A stretch of DNA of 64,000 nucleotides from Microbulbifer okhotskensis (GTDB taxonomy: Bacteria > Pseudomonadota > Gammaproteobacteria > Pseudomonadales > Cellvibrionaceae). Both the position numbers and the translations under genes were made by a program. Numbering within the stretch: the stretch's first letter is position 1; each line of letters starts with the position of its first letter. The notes beneath the pieces are model-generated. The model worked only from the letters and a program-made list of their open reading frames with translations, was not told where the DNA came from and searched no databases. The DNA lies in NCBI RefSeq assembly GCF_023895975.1, contig NZ_JALBWM010000004.1, positions 33,558 to 97,557 on the forward strand, written 5' to 3'. Of this stretch, positions 16,627 through 25,495 are shown piece by piece.

Positions 16627-16794
16627 CTATTTAACTTTACCTCGCTTTCTTTTTATTGCCTCTGCTTCGAGAGATAAACGCTGTTTGGCCAACTCCACCC
16701 CCGCCTTTCGGAATTCGTGGATTCCCAACAAGATACCGATAAACTCAAACAATGACACTGCCAGACCAATAAAAAGCAGGTAGATTTCTGGCAT
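16627..16794 (-). CDS. Small membrane protein, 55 residues
   Basis: Starts at ATG 16792-16794, three bases after the stop of the 59-residue gene, with an AGGAATT ribosome-binding element. The product has one N-terminal transmembrane helix (MPEIYLLFIGLAVSLFEFIG) followed by a charged amphipathic helix and a Lys/Arg-rich tail (IKRKRGKVK), predicting a cytoplasmic C-terminus. No family recognised. It is the last gene of a three-gene cluster of tiny membrane proteins. Confidence 0.65.
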   Translation of the reverse strand: MPEIYLLFIGLAVSLFEFIGILLGIHEFRKAGVELAKQRLSLEAEAIKRKRGKVK

Positions 16795-16796
16795 AT

Positions 16797-16976
16797 TTAA
16801 TTCCTGCGAGCTAACAGCGCCGATACTTTAAAATAAATACCCAAGACCAGCACCGTAGGTATCCAAAGAGCAGTAAAAATACCCTGCTCTTTGTATCCAC
16901 TGAACCAAAGCCATGCAGTTAGAACAAAGCAAATAAAAACCGCCAATAAGATAAAAAAATCTGACGCTTTAAGCAC
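16797..16976 (-). CDS. Small membrane protein, 59 residues
   Basis: Starts at GTG 16974-16976, three bases after the stop of the 76-residue gene, with GAGGGA about nine bases upstream. Two hydrophobic helices are predicted (DFFILLAVFICFVLTAWLW and GIFTALWIPTVLVLGIY) joined by a short polar loop with KEQ. The end is basic (LLARRN). No family recognised. Tight coupling to both neighbours supports it as a real gene. Confidence 0.65.
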   Translation of the reverse strand: MLKASDFFILLAVFICFVLTAWLWFSGYKEQGIFTALWIPTVLVLGIYFKVSALLARRN

Positions 16977-16979
16977 CTT

Positions 16980-17210
16980 TCATTCCCTCGAATCTTCGTC
17001 AAAATCCCAAAATCCGACTGCAGCCAATAGCAATCCAAATACAGCAATACCTGCCGGAATTCTTAACCCCAACACACCAAAAACATCTAAAATGGAGGGA
17101 ACAAAATCGAGAAATCCGATTATGGCCCACAGAAAGACTAAACCTGCTATCAGCAGACCTATCCACCCGAAGATCAACCGCGTTGTCTTTAATCGAAAAT
17201 AGCTAGCCAA
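16980..17210 (-). CDS. Small membrane protein, 76 residues
   Basis: A 76-residue protein with two long hydrophobic helices (RLIFGWIGLLIAGLVFLW and IPAGIAVFGLLLAAVGFW) and an acidic C-terminus (DFDEDSRE). The start appears to be TTG 17208-17210 because no ATG or GTG lies near the beginning, and no good ribosome-binding site is seen, so the true start is uncertain. It heads the cluster of three small membrane proteins and lies about 95 bases after the dipeptidase gene on the same strand. Function unknown. Confidence 0.6.
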   Translation of the reverse strand: MASYFRLKTTRLIFGWIGLLIAGLVFLWAIIGFLDFVPSILDVFGVLGLRIPAGIAVFGLLLAAVGFWDFDEDSRE

Positions 17211-17305
17211 ATGAATATTCTGTGATTATTTCCAGCATAAAGATTTCACCGAGCAAATTTCTACCGATAGAATAGTGCATCTGCAATCAACCGGAAAGAC
17301 AGTTT

Positions 17306-18502
17306 CTACCCTTTGCGGCTTTTGGCATATTCTTCATTGGCTTGCCAAACCCTCACCAGATTGGCACCTAATATTTTTTCAATATCATCTTTGCTATAAC
17401 CTCGCTCCAGTAAACCTTGTACCAGATTCGGGTATTGAGAAACATCTTTTAAACCCGTTGGCAAGCTATCACCAACACCATCAAAGTCTGAACCGATTCC
17501 AATATGATCCACACCCACCAAGTTTCGAACATGATCAAAATGATCAAGGACATCTTTTAAATCAGCGAAAATAAATTTTTCACTGGAAAGTTTGTCAGTA
17601 AATTCCTTCACTTCAGTACTATCTTTAGAAAACCCTTTATCCTTGATAAATTTCTCCACTGATGCACTGATTTCAGCATAAGAATCACGCGATATTTCGC
17701 TAATAAAAGTGGAGCCAAAATTAACCATAATTATGCCTCCATTATCAGCGAGCGCTTTGATCATCTCATCACTCATATTTCGCTCAAATCCTGGGGTGAA
17801 ATGTCGGGCAGAGGAATGCGAGGCAATTATAGGGACTGCGGATAGGTCAACAACCTGCCAAAAAGCATCATCCGAAACATGCGATATATCTATCATAACC
17901 CCCTCTCGGTTCATTTCACGGACTAGCCGCTTGCCAAAAGCGCTCAAACCCTCCCAGGGACGATTTTCATCATAGGAGGAATCAGAAATATGATTACTCT
18001 TTGAATGAGTCAAAGTTATATATCGCACCCCTCTTTTAGAAAAGTGGCGCAGGTTTGCAAGATCTCCTTCAATGGGAGCGCCATTCTCTATTCCGAGCGG
18101 CAAAGAAATAAGTCCCGTCTTTACCTGAGCTTGTAGCTCCTGTATAGATCGGGGTATAGCAAACTTATCAGGGTGCTTTTTTACCATCGCTTCCACCTTA
18201 TCTATCAGTGAATCGGCATAAGATTTTGCATTGCCCTGAGCTTCCTTCTCAGCTGGTACATAAATAGACATAAATGGTGCATTCAATCCTCCGATCTTGG
18301 CCCGCGGAAAATCGAAATCCCCTCCTTTTGTACTAACCCCAACATCTTCCTCACTATGAGTTAACCGGTAGGGAACATCCACATGTCCATCAATAATAAG
18401 ATGCTTTTTTGTCAGTTCTTCTGCCAGATTTTTGTTTTCTCCTGAGAACACAAAACCACTAGCGACAATACATAAGGCACCGGCTAAAAAGTTGGCTTTC
18501 AA
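17306..18502 (-). CDS. Exported membrane dipeptidase, M19 family
   Basis: A 398-residue protein with a signal peptide (MKANFLAGALCIVASG). M19 dinuclear zinc site elements are in order: DGHVD near residue 39, the bridging Glu in GIENGAP, DISHVSD, ASHSSARH, and GSDFDGVGD near residue 350. These enzymes cleave dipeptides, including those with a D-residue at the second position, and some beta-lactams. A periplasmic or envelope location is likely. It lies between the small membrane proteins and the CPBP protease with no obvious operon link to either; its ribosome-binding site is AAGGAG. Confidence 0.92.
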   Translation of the reverse strand: MKANFLAGALCIVASGFVFSGENKNLAEELTKKHLIIDGHVDVPYRLTHSEEDVGVSTKGGDFDFPRAKIGGLNAPFMSIYVPAEKEAQGNAKSYADSLIDKVEAMVKKHPDKFAIPRSIQELQAQVKTGLISLPLGIENGAPIEGDLANLRHFSKRGVRYITLTHSKSNHISDSSYDENRPWEGLSAFGKRLVREMNREGVMIDISHVSDDAFWQVVDLSAVPIIASHSSARHFTPGFERNMSDEMIKALADNGGIIMVNFGSTFISEISRDSYAEISASVEKFIKDKGFSKDSTEVKEFTDKLSSEKFIFADLKDVLDHFDHVRNLVGVDHIGIGSDFDGVGDSLPTGLKDVSQYPNLVQGLLERGYSKDDIEKILGANLVRVWQANEEYAKSRKG

Positions 18503-18735
18503 TTTATAATCTCCTTAAATGATCTATTAGAAATAATTTTCAACTCTGATTTCATCAAACGACTACTATCTTTAAGCTATGTTTTTAATACCTCATTTAA
18601 AGCAGTTAAGCCAGAAGAGGATTCGGAAATGTCTTTCAGACCGTAGTGAATTGGCAGATTCTCAGGGTACTACTAGAACATCTCTAAAATGGAGCTGTGA
18701 ACTGATACCGAAAGGGTGCCTTAGACAGTATTGCT

Positions 18736-19527
18736 CTATCCTGGCAGGGGATATGGCAATAACAGAATGTGCAGGAGGTTGACTCCCCAATGTGCAAATA
18801 CGCAAATCCAAAAATTTTGCCGTAGATACCAGAGCAAGGCATAGGATAAAGAAGCAAATCCTAATAACAAGAATGCCGCAATATCTGTAGACCTACCTCC
18901 ATGAAGTAGTACAAATATACAAGCTACCATTGGCACGGATAACCAGCGCCATCCTCCCAATACTTCCCCAGCTCCTCGCTGCAAGATCCAGCGAAAAAAT
19001 CCTTCTTCGCTAATACAAACAACCAGTAAATTGATTAACGCATATATTAGTATTGCCCATGAAAACTTTAAGGACAAAGGGTAGATGAAAAGCCCAACGA
19101 GAATAGGAAGCGATATCGCTAAAAGAAGGAATGGTAAATCAGAAAATCGGAATGATTGTCTTAATCGCAGCATAAAAGCCAGCAACGCGATTGCAATGAC
19201 CGCCTTCCCACCATTTAAGTTCGCATAGACCAAGTTACCATCCGCATCTGAATAAGGAGCAGTAATCTGTATATGTTCACCTCCTGGTAGAAAATTAAGA
19301 CCTGTAACCAGCATTAATACAGCCACAGAAACAAATGACAGAGCGCGTTTCCAGCCGCTACTAGACTCTATTGCCACCAAAGCAATCCACGTCAGAGGAG
19401 CAACAAGCCCGGTCCAACCAAATGGGATAATACATAACAATAATAACAGGGGGGCCGCCCAGGGGCTAATTTTTCGTACTTGCCCCGGGTATTGATCTGC
19501 CTGTTTATCGACTACCCCATTTCGCAT
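18736..19527 (-). CDS. CPBP family intramembrane metalloprotease
   Basis: A 263-residue multi-pass membrane protein with the CPBP (Abi/Rce1-like) motifs: EEGFFRWILQRG near residue 170, a following HGG, and the C-terminal FAHWGVNLLH. About seven to eight hydrophobic segments are visible. Family members include prenyl-protein proteases and bacteriocin immunity proteins; the substrate here cannot be inferred. It lies 51 bases after the SCO gene on the same strand and may be read through from the cox cluster. About 230 gene-free bases separate it from the dipeptidase gene. Confidence 0.88.
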   Translation of the reverse strand: MRNGVVDKQADQYPGQVRKISPWAAPLLLLLCIIPFGWTGLVAPLTWIALVAIESSSGWKRALSFVSVAVLMLVTGLNFLPGGEHIQITAPYSDADGNLVYANLNGGKAVIAIALLAFMLRLRQSFRFSDLPFLLLAISLPILVGLFIYPLSLKFSWAILIYALINLLVVCISEEGFFRWILQRGAGEVLGGWRWLSVPMVACIFVLLHGGRSTDIAAFLLLGFASLSYALLWYLRQNFWICVFAHWGVNLLHILLLPYPLPG

Positions 19528-19578
19528 TATTTCCCTTATAACTCTGCCGCTTGTTTAATCAAAAAACAAAAGATTACA

Positions 19579-20265
19579 TTACCCTTTAAATGTTGCTCGT
19601 ATTGATCTATAGGTCAACTTCATCTTTGCTGGATCTAAAGGAGCTTTGAAAAAGGCATGATAATGTCCGCGAGGATTAATTAGAACAACTTGTGATCCAT
19701 GATCTATCGTATAGCCCCCATCCTCTAGAGTTACTTTATTGAAAGGTACATTAAGCTGCGTTGCGAATCTTTTCAATTTAAAAAAATCACCGGTAATACC
19801 ACGAAATTCTTGATTAAAATAACGAACATAGTGACTCAACTGTTCAGGATTGTCCCTGCCTGGATCGACAGAAACAAGAACAACATCCGTATTTTCCTTG
19901 GTGTTCCGATCTAACGTTTTATAGAAGGTATTGAGTGTGGATAAAGTTGTCGGGCATATATCTGGACAATGGGTAAAACCAAAAAATACCAACGTCCACC
20001 GGCCTTGAAAATTTTCCGTGTGGAAAGGTTTACTGTCATCAGATAATAGTTCAATGTTATCTATTACCCTCGGACGTTGTAGCTTTACAGTTCCATTAAT
20101 CCTTAGCTCAGTATCGCTGATTACTCGGGGTTGTCCTAACTTGTGCATAAACCCAGCAAGTACAGCCAGTATAAATACGAGAAGAACAGAAACAGTAATC
20201 CTAATTCCACGCTTTTGATTATTCAAGGCAGTGTGCTTTTCCATACCCATTGATTGATTTTTCAT
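19579..20265 (-). CDS. SCO1/SenC family copper chaperone
   Basis: A 228-residue membrane-anchored thioredoxin-fold protein. One N-terminal transmembrane helix (VSVLLVFILAVLAGFMH) precedes a periplasmic domain with the copper-binding CPDIC motif (FGFTHCPDICPTTL near residue 100) and the conserved distal His (YTIDHGSQV). SCO proteins deliver or maintain copper for the CuA site of cytochrome c oxidase subunit II. It is the last gene of the cox cluster, 7 bases after ctaB. Start MKNQSMGMEK; the internal Met residues make the exact start slightly uncertain. Confidence 0.93.
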   Translation of the reverse strand: MKNQSMGMEKHTALNNQKRGIRITVSVLLVFILAVLAGFMHKLGQPRVISDTELRINGTVKLQRPRVIDNIELLSDDSKPFHTENFQGRWTLVFFGFTHCPDICPTTLSTLNTFYKTLDRNTKENTDVVLVSVDPGRDNPEQLSHYVRYFNQEFRGITGDFFKLKRFATQLNVPFNKVTLEDGGYTIDHGSQVVLINPRGHYHAFFKAPLDPAKMKLTYRSIRATFKG

Positions 20266-20272
20266 TTATGCC

Positions 20273-21166
20273 TCATACAGCAACTAAATAGTGATCCAAA
20301 AGCATGATGCAAAATAGAGCCATTAGATAGATTATGGAATACCTAAAAGTTTCAATGCCGGCATTTGGATTTCTCCCTAGAAGCATAATGAAACTCCAGT
20401 AAATAAACCCGAGACCGAGCACTACAGCACCAAGTAGATAGAGCCAGCCAAACATTGCGGTAGCAAATGGCAATAGACTTACCGCCAATAAGATGAAGGA
20501 GTACAGAACAATATTCAGGTTTGTGTAAGGAATACCGTGAGTGACTGGCAACATGGGTACATCCGCACGCGCATATTCTTCTTTGCGGTGTACCGCCAAT
20601 GCCCAAAAATGTGGCGGCGTCCATGCAAAGATAATCAGCATCAATAACAATGCATGGCCATGAATCTCTCCAGTAACCGCCGTCCAGCCCAAAAGAGGTG
20701 GTGCTGCCCCGGCGAGACCACCAATCACAATATTTTGAGGGGTAGCCCGCTTAAGAAACATGGTATAAATAACTGCATAGCCAAGTAATGATATTAGAGT
20801 TAGCCAGGCAGTTAGAACATTGACAAAAACCAATAGAACAGACATCCCCGCGATGCCGAGTGTCAGTGCAAATATTATTGCCCTGCGCGGTTCAACTCTG
20901 CCTTTGGCGATTGGCCGATTACTGGTTCGTGCCATTTTTATATCGATATGTCGATCAACCAAGTGATTCACTGCCGCCGCACTACCGGCACACAATGCAA
21001 TGCCCAGATTTCCAAATATCAATATATCTATTGGAACCATTCCAGGCACAGCCAATAGCATCCCAATTAAAGAGGTTAGGAGCATTAACATAACTACGCG
21101 AGGCTTGGTTAATTCATAATAATCGCGCCACTGCAGGTCGGTAATCCGGGCTGTATTGATGGCCAT
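20273..21166 (-). CDS. ctaB: Protoheme IX farnesyltransferase (heme O synthase)
   Basis: A 297-residue polytopic UbiA-family prenyltransferase. The diagnostic motif NHLVDRHIDIKMARTSNRP lies near residue 67, and the second Asp-rich loop region follows later. It converts heme b to heme O, the precursor of heme A made by CtaA upstream. ATG 21164-21166 is chosen over GTG 21170-21172 because TAGGTG is well spaced for the ATG. It lies between ctaA and the SCO gene. Confidence 0.95.
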   Translation of the reverse strand: MAINTARITDLQWRDYYELTKPRVVMLMLLTSLIGMLLAVPGMVPIDILIFGNLGIALCAGSAAAVNHLVDRHIDIKMARTSNRPIAKGRVEPRRAIIFALTLGIAGMSVLLVFVNVLTAWLTLISLLGYAVIYTMFLKRATPQNIVIGGLAGAAPPLLGWTAVTGEIHGHALLLMLIIFAWTPPHFWALAVHRKEEYARADVPMLPVTHGIPYTNLNIVLYSFILLAVSLLPFATAMFGWLYLLGAVVLGLGFIYWSFIMLLGRNPNAGIETFRYSIIYLMALFCIMLLDHYLVAV

Positions 21167-21212
21167 AGTCACACCTACTATTCAGTTTATCTATTGTTTT
21201 TTTAATATCTAT

Positions 21213-22292
21213 TCATGAATCAAGCGTTATTGCACTTTCTTGTACGCTTCTCCCAAGTTGAATCTCATCCCGATCAATTCTGGCTGCCTTCAATATACCT
21301 ATTCGATATATAAAAGTCAGAATACTTAATAACAGAAGGGCTGCTCCCGCATTGTGGGCAACTGCAATACCTAAGGGTAAAAACATAACGACATTAGCAA
21401 TCCCCAAACTCAACTGGAGAGTTAGCACTCCAGAAAGCCAAATAGCCCAACGAATTGCTCCGGTACGCCATGTATAAGTGGCCAGGATAAGAACGATTAA
21501 AGTCACTAGTAGGCCCCCTAAACGATGCGCGAAATGAATAGCCGTGCGGGCATCATTTTCGAGTGCTCCCCCTAAATAATTGGGACCAATTTTTTGGGTG
21601 ATGTTAAATCCTGCCGAAAAATCGGCTCTGGGCAACCATTCGCCGTGACAAGTTGGGAAATCTGGACAAGCCAGTGCCGCATAATTAGAACTGGTCCAGC
21701 CACCTAAAGCTATTTGCAGTATCACTACTACAACTGCAACTAGTGCCAAAGGTCGTAGACGTTTTAAAGCCCGAAGTTGCTCTATGGGTACACGCCACTC
21801 ACGTTGGTGTAATCTCTCGTAAATAATCCACAACAAGGATAACGTTGCCATACCTCCGAGTAAATGTGCTGTTACTACCTGGGGCCACAACTTTAGTGTC
21901 ACTGTCCACATACCAAACGCAGCTTGTAGTAAGATAACCAATAATAGAATATGCGTTTGCTTAAAGGTTGGGGTATTTGGATTTTTCCACATCAGGAAAA
22001 CTAGAAAACCTACCAGCAGAAGTAGGGTACCTGCGAAATATCGGTGCACCATTTCTGGCCAAGTCTTACTGGCATCAACCGGTGATTCTGGATATACACT
22101 ATTAGCCGCTCTAATCTCACTTTGTTCGACTGGCCAAGTCAGATGTCCATAACACCCTGGCCAATCTGGACAACCCAAACCCGCATCCACTAAGCGGGTA
22201 AATGCTCCTAAAGTGACAACGACGACTGTAATAACACATGCAGCCCCTACAATACACTGTGTTAACCGCTTGAGTGATTTTTGAGTGTGCAT
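21213..22292 (-). CDS. ctaA: Heme A synthase (COX15/CtaA)
   Basis: A 359-residue membrane protein with about eight transmembrane helices. Typical elements are TRLVDAGLGCPDWPGCYG near residue 31, HRYFAG, VTAHLLGG and the second-half HRLGGLL and AHNAGAALL, giving the paired His ligands of the family. It oxidises heme O to heme A. Cys pairs in the two periplasmic loops (CPDWPGC and CPDFPTC) match proteobacterial CtaA. It is 46 bases upstream of ctaB. Confidence 0.95.
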   Translation of the reverse strand: MHTQKSLKRLTQCIVGAACVITVVVVTLGAFTRLVDAGLGCPDWPGCYGHLTWPVEQSEIRAANSVYPESPVDASKTWPEMVHRYFAGTLLLLVGFLVFLMWKNPNTPTFKQTHILLLVILLQAAFGMWTVTLKLWPQVVTAHLLGGMATLSLLWIIYERLHQREWRVPIEQLRALKRLRPLALVAVVVVILQIALGGWTSSNYAALACPDFPTCHGEWLPRADFSAGFNITQKIGPNYLGGALENDARTAIHFAHRLGGLLVTLIVLILATYTWRTGAIRWAIWLSGVLTLQLSLGIANVVMFLPLGIAVAHNAGAALLLLSILTFIYRIGILKAARIDRDEIQLGRSVQESAITLDS

Positions 22293-22310
22293 CTAGCGAA
22301 ACTCCATCCA

Positions 22311-22949
22311 TTATTTCTCGTAGGAGTATTTCAATAACCGTTTTATATCTTTCAATAGCTGATTTCCACTATGCTGGCTATCATAAGCCATCATTGCAAA
22401 TCCTTCCTGGTCAACAAGAATCGTTTTAGTTAAGGCAACCCGGTCATTGTCTGTATTTTCTAATAATTCAAGAAATGTATTACTATTTAAACTAACAATT
22501 TTTAATTTAGGATGCTCTATCTGCAACTGTTTTTGTCTCTTGCTATCAAGCATTTCACTGACGACAAGAACACGCTCTACACGATTGGCTTTATCACCAA
22601 GACGAATATGTACTTGTCTACTAATGTACAGTAAATCTTCACAATCTTTTCCACAATCTCTATCACTTAAGATCAGATAGCGCCACTTTGCGGAATTTCT
22701 AGTAATTATTGGTAGCTCCTCTCCATGCTTAATAATTTTAATAGTATTAATATCAAATGCTGGTTGTAATAGCTCACCTTGATTTGCGGTATTATTCGGC
22801 ATACCGATACCCGTATAAAAAACAATATATGCAGCTACGATTGGAAGAACCACCGATGCAATAATGGAAATACTCTGTATCTTCCTCCCACCAAATAAAG
22901 TTTTTTTCACATTTTTTTCTGGTGGCGTCGAGTGGATACTATTTTTCAC
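22311..22949 (-). CDS. Thioredoxin-like cytochrome oxidase assembly protein (putative)
   Basis: A 212-residue protein with a cytoplasmic N-terminus, one transmembrane helix (IIASVVLPIVAAYIVFYTG) and a periplasmic domain. The domain begins with a beta-strand and a CGKDC motif (LSDRDCGKDCEDL) with SCO-like CxxxC spacing, and ends with VDQEGFAMMAY, reminiscent of the thioredoxin-fold C-terminal strands. It overlaps the end of the SURF1 gene by 11 bases and precedes ctaA, so it is part of the oxidase operon. A copper or thiol role in CuA assembly is inferred. The equivalent SCO His is not obvious. Confidence 0.7.
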   Translation of the reverse strand: MKNSIHSTPPEKNVKKTLFGGRKIQSISIIASVVLPIVAAYIVFYTGIGMPNNTANQGELLQPAFDINTIKIIKHGEELPIITRNSAKWRYLILSDRDCGKDCEDLLYISRQVHIRLGDKANRVERVLVVSEMLDSKRQKQLQIEHPKLKIVSLNSNTFLELLENTDNDRVALTKTILVDQEGFAMMAYDSQHSGNQLLKDIKRLLKYSYEK

Positions 22950-23718
22950 TTTTAAAATCCCTATTTTTGTTGCTGCATATCTTATATTTTATATTTTGTA
23001 CAAACCTAGTTGCTGTATACGCCCAAAGAAAGAGTATTGCGATAGCCATCGAAAACCACTGAAAAGCATAGGCTCTATGTCTTTCTGGTCCGCTATTCAA
23101 AAAATTCCACTCTGTTACTAGTGCCGTTGCTGAGTCAGCAAATAACCGCACAGACCAATTTTTTTCTGACACATGCAAACCTTGAGTGAAATTTCTGTCA
23201 ACTTTTTGAATTCTTCTATTTAATTTATCAGAAAGAGGAGGATTTAGATTACTAATAGAATCGACTGGGTATAAATAACCATGCACCAGGTGAAACCCTT
23301 TTTGGATATTTAATTTAGGTAAAGATTTCCTGCCATCCCCAAGGGCCACCCAGCCGCGGTTGATTAGCCAGTTAGAGTCTGGTGTTGAGAAAACTTGAAG
23401 AACTTCATAACCAACTCGACCATTTCGCGTTCGATTATCTAAAAAATAGATCGCATCTTGATAATAGCCATATAATTTGACCGTTCTATAGGCCCTAAGG
23501 TCAGATAGATCTTCAGGCATTTGAGGCTGAGCAGAAAGCCTTGCATCCATCTCTGTTTGCAGAATTGTTTTTTGCTCTGCTCTTTGTAGTTGCCAGACAG
23601 CTAGCAGAATGAATAGAAAAAACATACCCACTGAAAAGATAGTGATGGGCCAATTGCGAATCAGTGGTAAACTGAATTTTTTCGCGAAAACTGATGGTGT
23701 CTCTACTTTCATGTGCAA
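22939..23718 (-). CDS. SURF1 family cytochrome oxidase assembly protein
   Basis: A 259-residue protein with two transmembrane helices, one near the N-terminus (ITIFSVGMFFLFILLAVWQ) and one near the C-terminus (AYAFQWFSMAIAILFLW). Between them is the periplasmic SURF1 domain with YFLDNRTRNGRVGYEV and WLINRGWVALG. SURF1 proteins help insert heme A into subunit I. It is in the cox cluster between coxC and the CxxxC protein, with a small gene on the opposite strand just upstream. Confidence 0.93.
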   Translation of the reverse strand: MHMKVETPSVFAKKFSLPLIRNWPITIFSVGMFFLFILLAVWQLQRAEQKTILQTEMDARLSAQPQMPEDLSDLRAYRTVKLYGYYQDAIYFLDNRTRNGRVGYEVLQVFSTPDSNWLINRGWVALGDGRKSLPKLNIQKGFHLVHGYLYPVDSISNLNPPLSDKLNRRIQKVDRNFTQGLHVSEKNWSVRLFADSATALVTEWNFLNSGPERHRAYAFQWFSMAIAILFLWAYTATRFVQNIKYKICSNKNRDFKSEK

Positions 23719-23743
23719 CTACATAAATAATGGAAAATAATAA

Positions 23744-23968
23744 ATGTGGCTGAAAATTGTTATTGCTATTTTGTTCCTATCAGTGCTTATTAGTCTGTCA
23801 AGCGCTCTTTTTTTTCTGTTGAAAGATATTGGAACCACTCAATCCAAACGTACACTTTATGCACTGGGCATCAGAATTTTTCTTGCTGTTCTGCTACTAA
23901 TTTCTATTTGGTACGGCTTTGAAAGCGGTATTCTTTCAAAGACTGCTCCCTGGGCAGACAAATATTAA
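23744..23968 (+). CDS. DUF2909 family twin-transmembrane protein
   Basis: A 74-residue protein with two transmembrane helices (KIVIAILFLSVLISLSSALFF and LGIRIFLAVLLLISIWYG) joined by a short loop KDIGTTQSKRTLYA. This is the DUF2909 pattern, found beside cox genes in many gammaproteobacteria. It lies on the opposite strand between coxC and SURF1, starting 25 bases from the SURF1 start. Function unknown; a link to oxidase assembly is suggested only by position. Confidence 0.85.
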   Translation: MWLKIVIAILFLSVLISLSSALFFLLKDIGTTQSKRTLYALGIRIFLAVLLLISIWYGFESGILSKTAPWADKY

Positions 23969-24023
23969 TTTAGTATTAGCCTTCCTTTGATGTGATTTCA
24001 GCACACAAAGAAAGGCTCTAATA

Positions 24024-24914
24024 CTATGCACCCAAAACGTAGACAAAAATGAACAATCCCACCCAAACCACATCCACAAAGTGCCAATACCAGCTGGCAG
24101 CCTCAAATCCAAAATGATCATCAGGCTTAAAATGATTGGCGATCACTGATCTTAGCAGCATGATAAGTAGCATTATGGTACCAAGCGTAACGTGTGCCCC
24201 ATGGAAACCCGTTAGCATAAAGAAGGTTGTTCCATAAATCCCAGACTCTAGTGTTAATCCTAGATGTTGGTACGCCTCATAGTACTCCTTGGCTTGTAGG
24301 AAAATAAACATCCCGCCCAGAGCTACCGTTAGCGCCAGCAAAATATTAAAATTTTTCCTTTGATTTTTCTTCAAAAAAACATGCGCAAAATGCACAGTAA
24401 TACTGGAGGTTAGAAGAATCATGGTATTCCATAGCGGTAGATGCCATGGATCAATTACATCTTTAGGGCCCATTACTTTTGCTGTTTCACCATGGACAGC
24501 TGCATCTGGGGTTACATATAGGGGCCAGCTACTTTCAAACCCCTCCCAAAGCATATTCGAAATACCCCGGTCTCCCTCACCACCCAGCCATGGCACCGTG
24601 AAATTTCTAATGTAATACAGTGCGCCAAAGAAAGCGGCAAAGAACATCACTTCAGAAAAGATGAACCATCCCATGCCCCACACATAGGATCTTTTCAGTT
24701 GGGCGCTATTTAAACCCGCCATATTTTCCTTGATCACCGCTGCAAACCAGAACCACAAGACCGCTGACATCGTCAAGGCGCCGGTGAAGAAAATATATGA
24801 ACTTCCGCCAGTGATCCAATTAGCCGCACCGAAGGCAATCATGAATAGACCTAGCGTTGCAAAAATTGGAAGCTTAGACTGCTCTGGAACGTAATAACTG
24901 CTTTCACTCGCCAT
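24024..24914 (-). CDS. coxC: Cytochrome c oxidase subunit III
   Basis: A 296-residue, seven-helix subunit of aa3-type cytochrome c oxidase. Characteristic segments are GWFIFSEVMFFAAFFGALYY, the HLPLWNTMILLTSS region, GFHGAHVTLG, and the C-terminal EAASWYWHFVDVVWVGLF. It lies 5 bases after ctaG in the operon. Subunit III stabilises the catalytic core. Confidence 0.97.
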   Translation of the reverse strand: MASESSYYVPEQSKLPIFATLGLFMIAFGAANWITGGSSYIFFTGALTMSAVLWFWFAAVIKENMAGLNSAQLKRSYVWGMGWFIFSEVMFFAAFFGALYYIRNFTVPWLGGEGDRGISNMLWEGFESSWPLYVTPDAAVHGETAKVMGPKDVIDPWHLPLWNTMILLTSSITVHFAHVFLKKNQRKNFNILLALTVALGGMFIFLQAKEYYEAYQHLGLTLESGIYGTTFFMLTGFHGAHVTLGTIMLLIMLLRSVIANHFKPDDHFGFEAASWYWHFVDVVWVGLFIFVYVLGA

Positions 24915-24919
24915 AGTAT

Positions 24920-25492
24920 TTATCCCTCTCGCTCGGGGTCGATCTCATTCTTATCAGTTTTATTGGCAAATCTTTCCGTCACATCAAACAGAGTATAGGA
25001 AAGAGTTATTGTATTAATACCGTCAGGAAGATCTGGATCTACGATAAAACGCAATGGTAATTCGGCACTTTCTCCCGCCATTAATTCCTGTTGGTTAAAG
25101 CAAAAGCATTCTGTTTTATGGAAATACTGCGCCGCCTTAAATGGAACCAGGCTTGGGATTGCCTGGGCGACCATATTTCTTGAAGTACTGTTAGCGGCAA
25201 TAAACACCATATCTTTAACTTCACCAGGATGAACTTTCATCGATATGACGCTTGGTCGAAATTCCCATGGCATATTCTCGTTGTTGGTAGCAACGAATTG
25301 AACGGTAACTATCCTGCTTTTATCGACGGTCGCTGGTACCGCTTGATAACGTCCGCCAGTCTTTCCATTTAATCCAGTAATTTCACAGAATGCATCATAG
25401 ATTGGCGGCAAAATAAAAATAGAGAAAACTAACATGCTGGCTGCAAACGCCAGCAGTTTGATGGAAATCTTTGTATTTTCTCCGATTCTCAT
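24920..25492 (-). CDS. ctaG: Cytochrome c oxidase assembly protein CtaG (Cox11)
   Basis: A 190-residue membrane-anchored copper chaperone. One N-terminal transmembrane helix (LLAFAASMLVFSIFILPP) is followed by a periplasmic immunoglobulin-like domain with the copper-binding motif ECFCFNQQ near residue 136. It delivers copper to CuB in subunit I. It starts three bases after the coxA stop. Confidence 0.95.
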   Translation of the reverse strand: MRIGENTKISIKLLAFAASMLVFSIFILPPIYDAFCEITGLNGKTGGRYQAVPATVDKSRIVTVQFVATNNENMPWEFRPSVISMKVHPGEVKDMVFIAANSTSRNMVAQAIPSLVPFKAAQYFHKTECFCFNQQELMAGESAELPLRFIVDPDLPDGINTITLSYTLFDVTERFANKTDKNEIDPEREG

Positions 25493-25495
25493 AGG

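Noticed and set aside
18579..18782. A 67-residue plus-strand frame between the dipeptidase and CPBP genes
   Set aside because: It overlaps the 3' end of the CPBP gene and has no ribosome-binding site.
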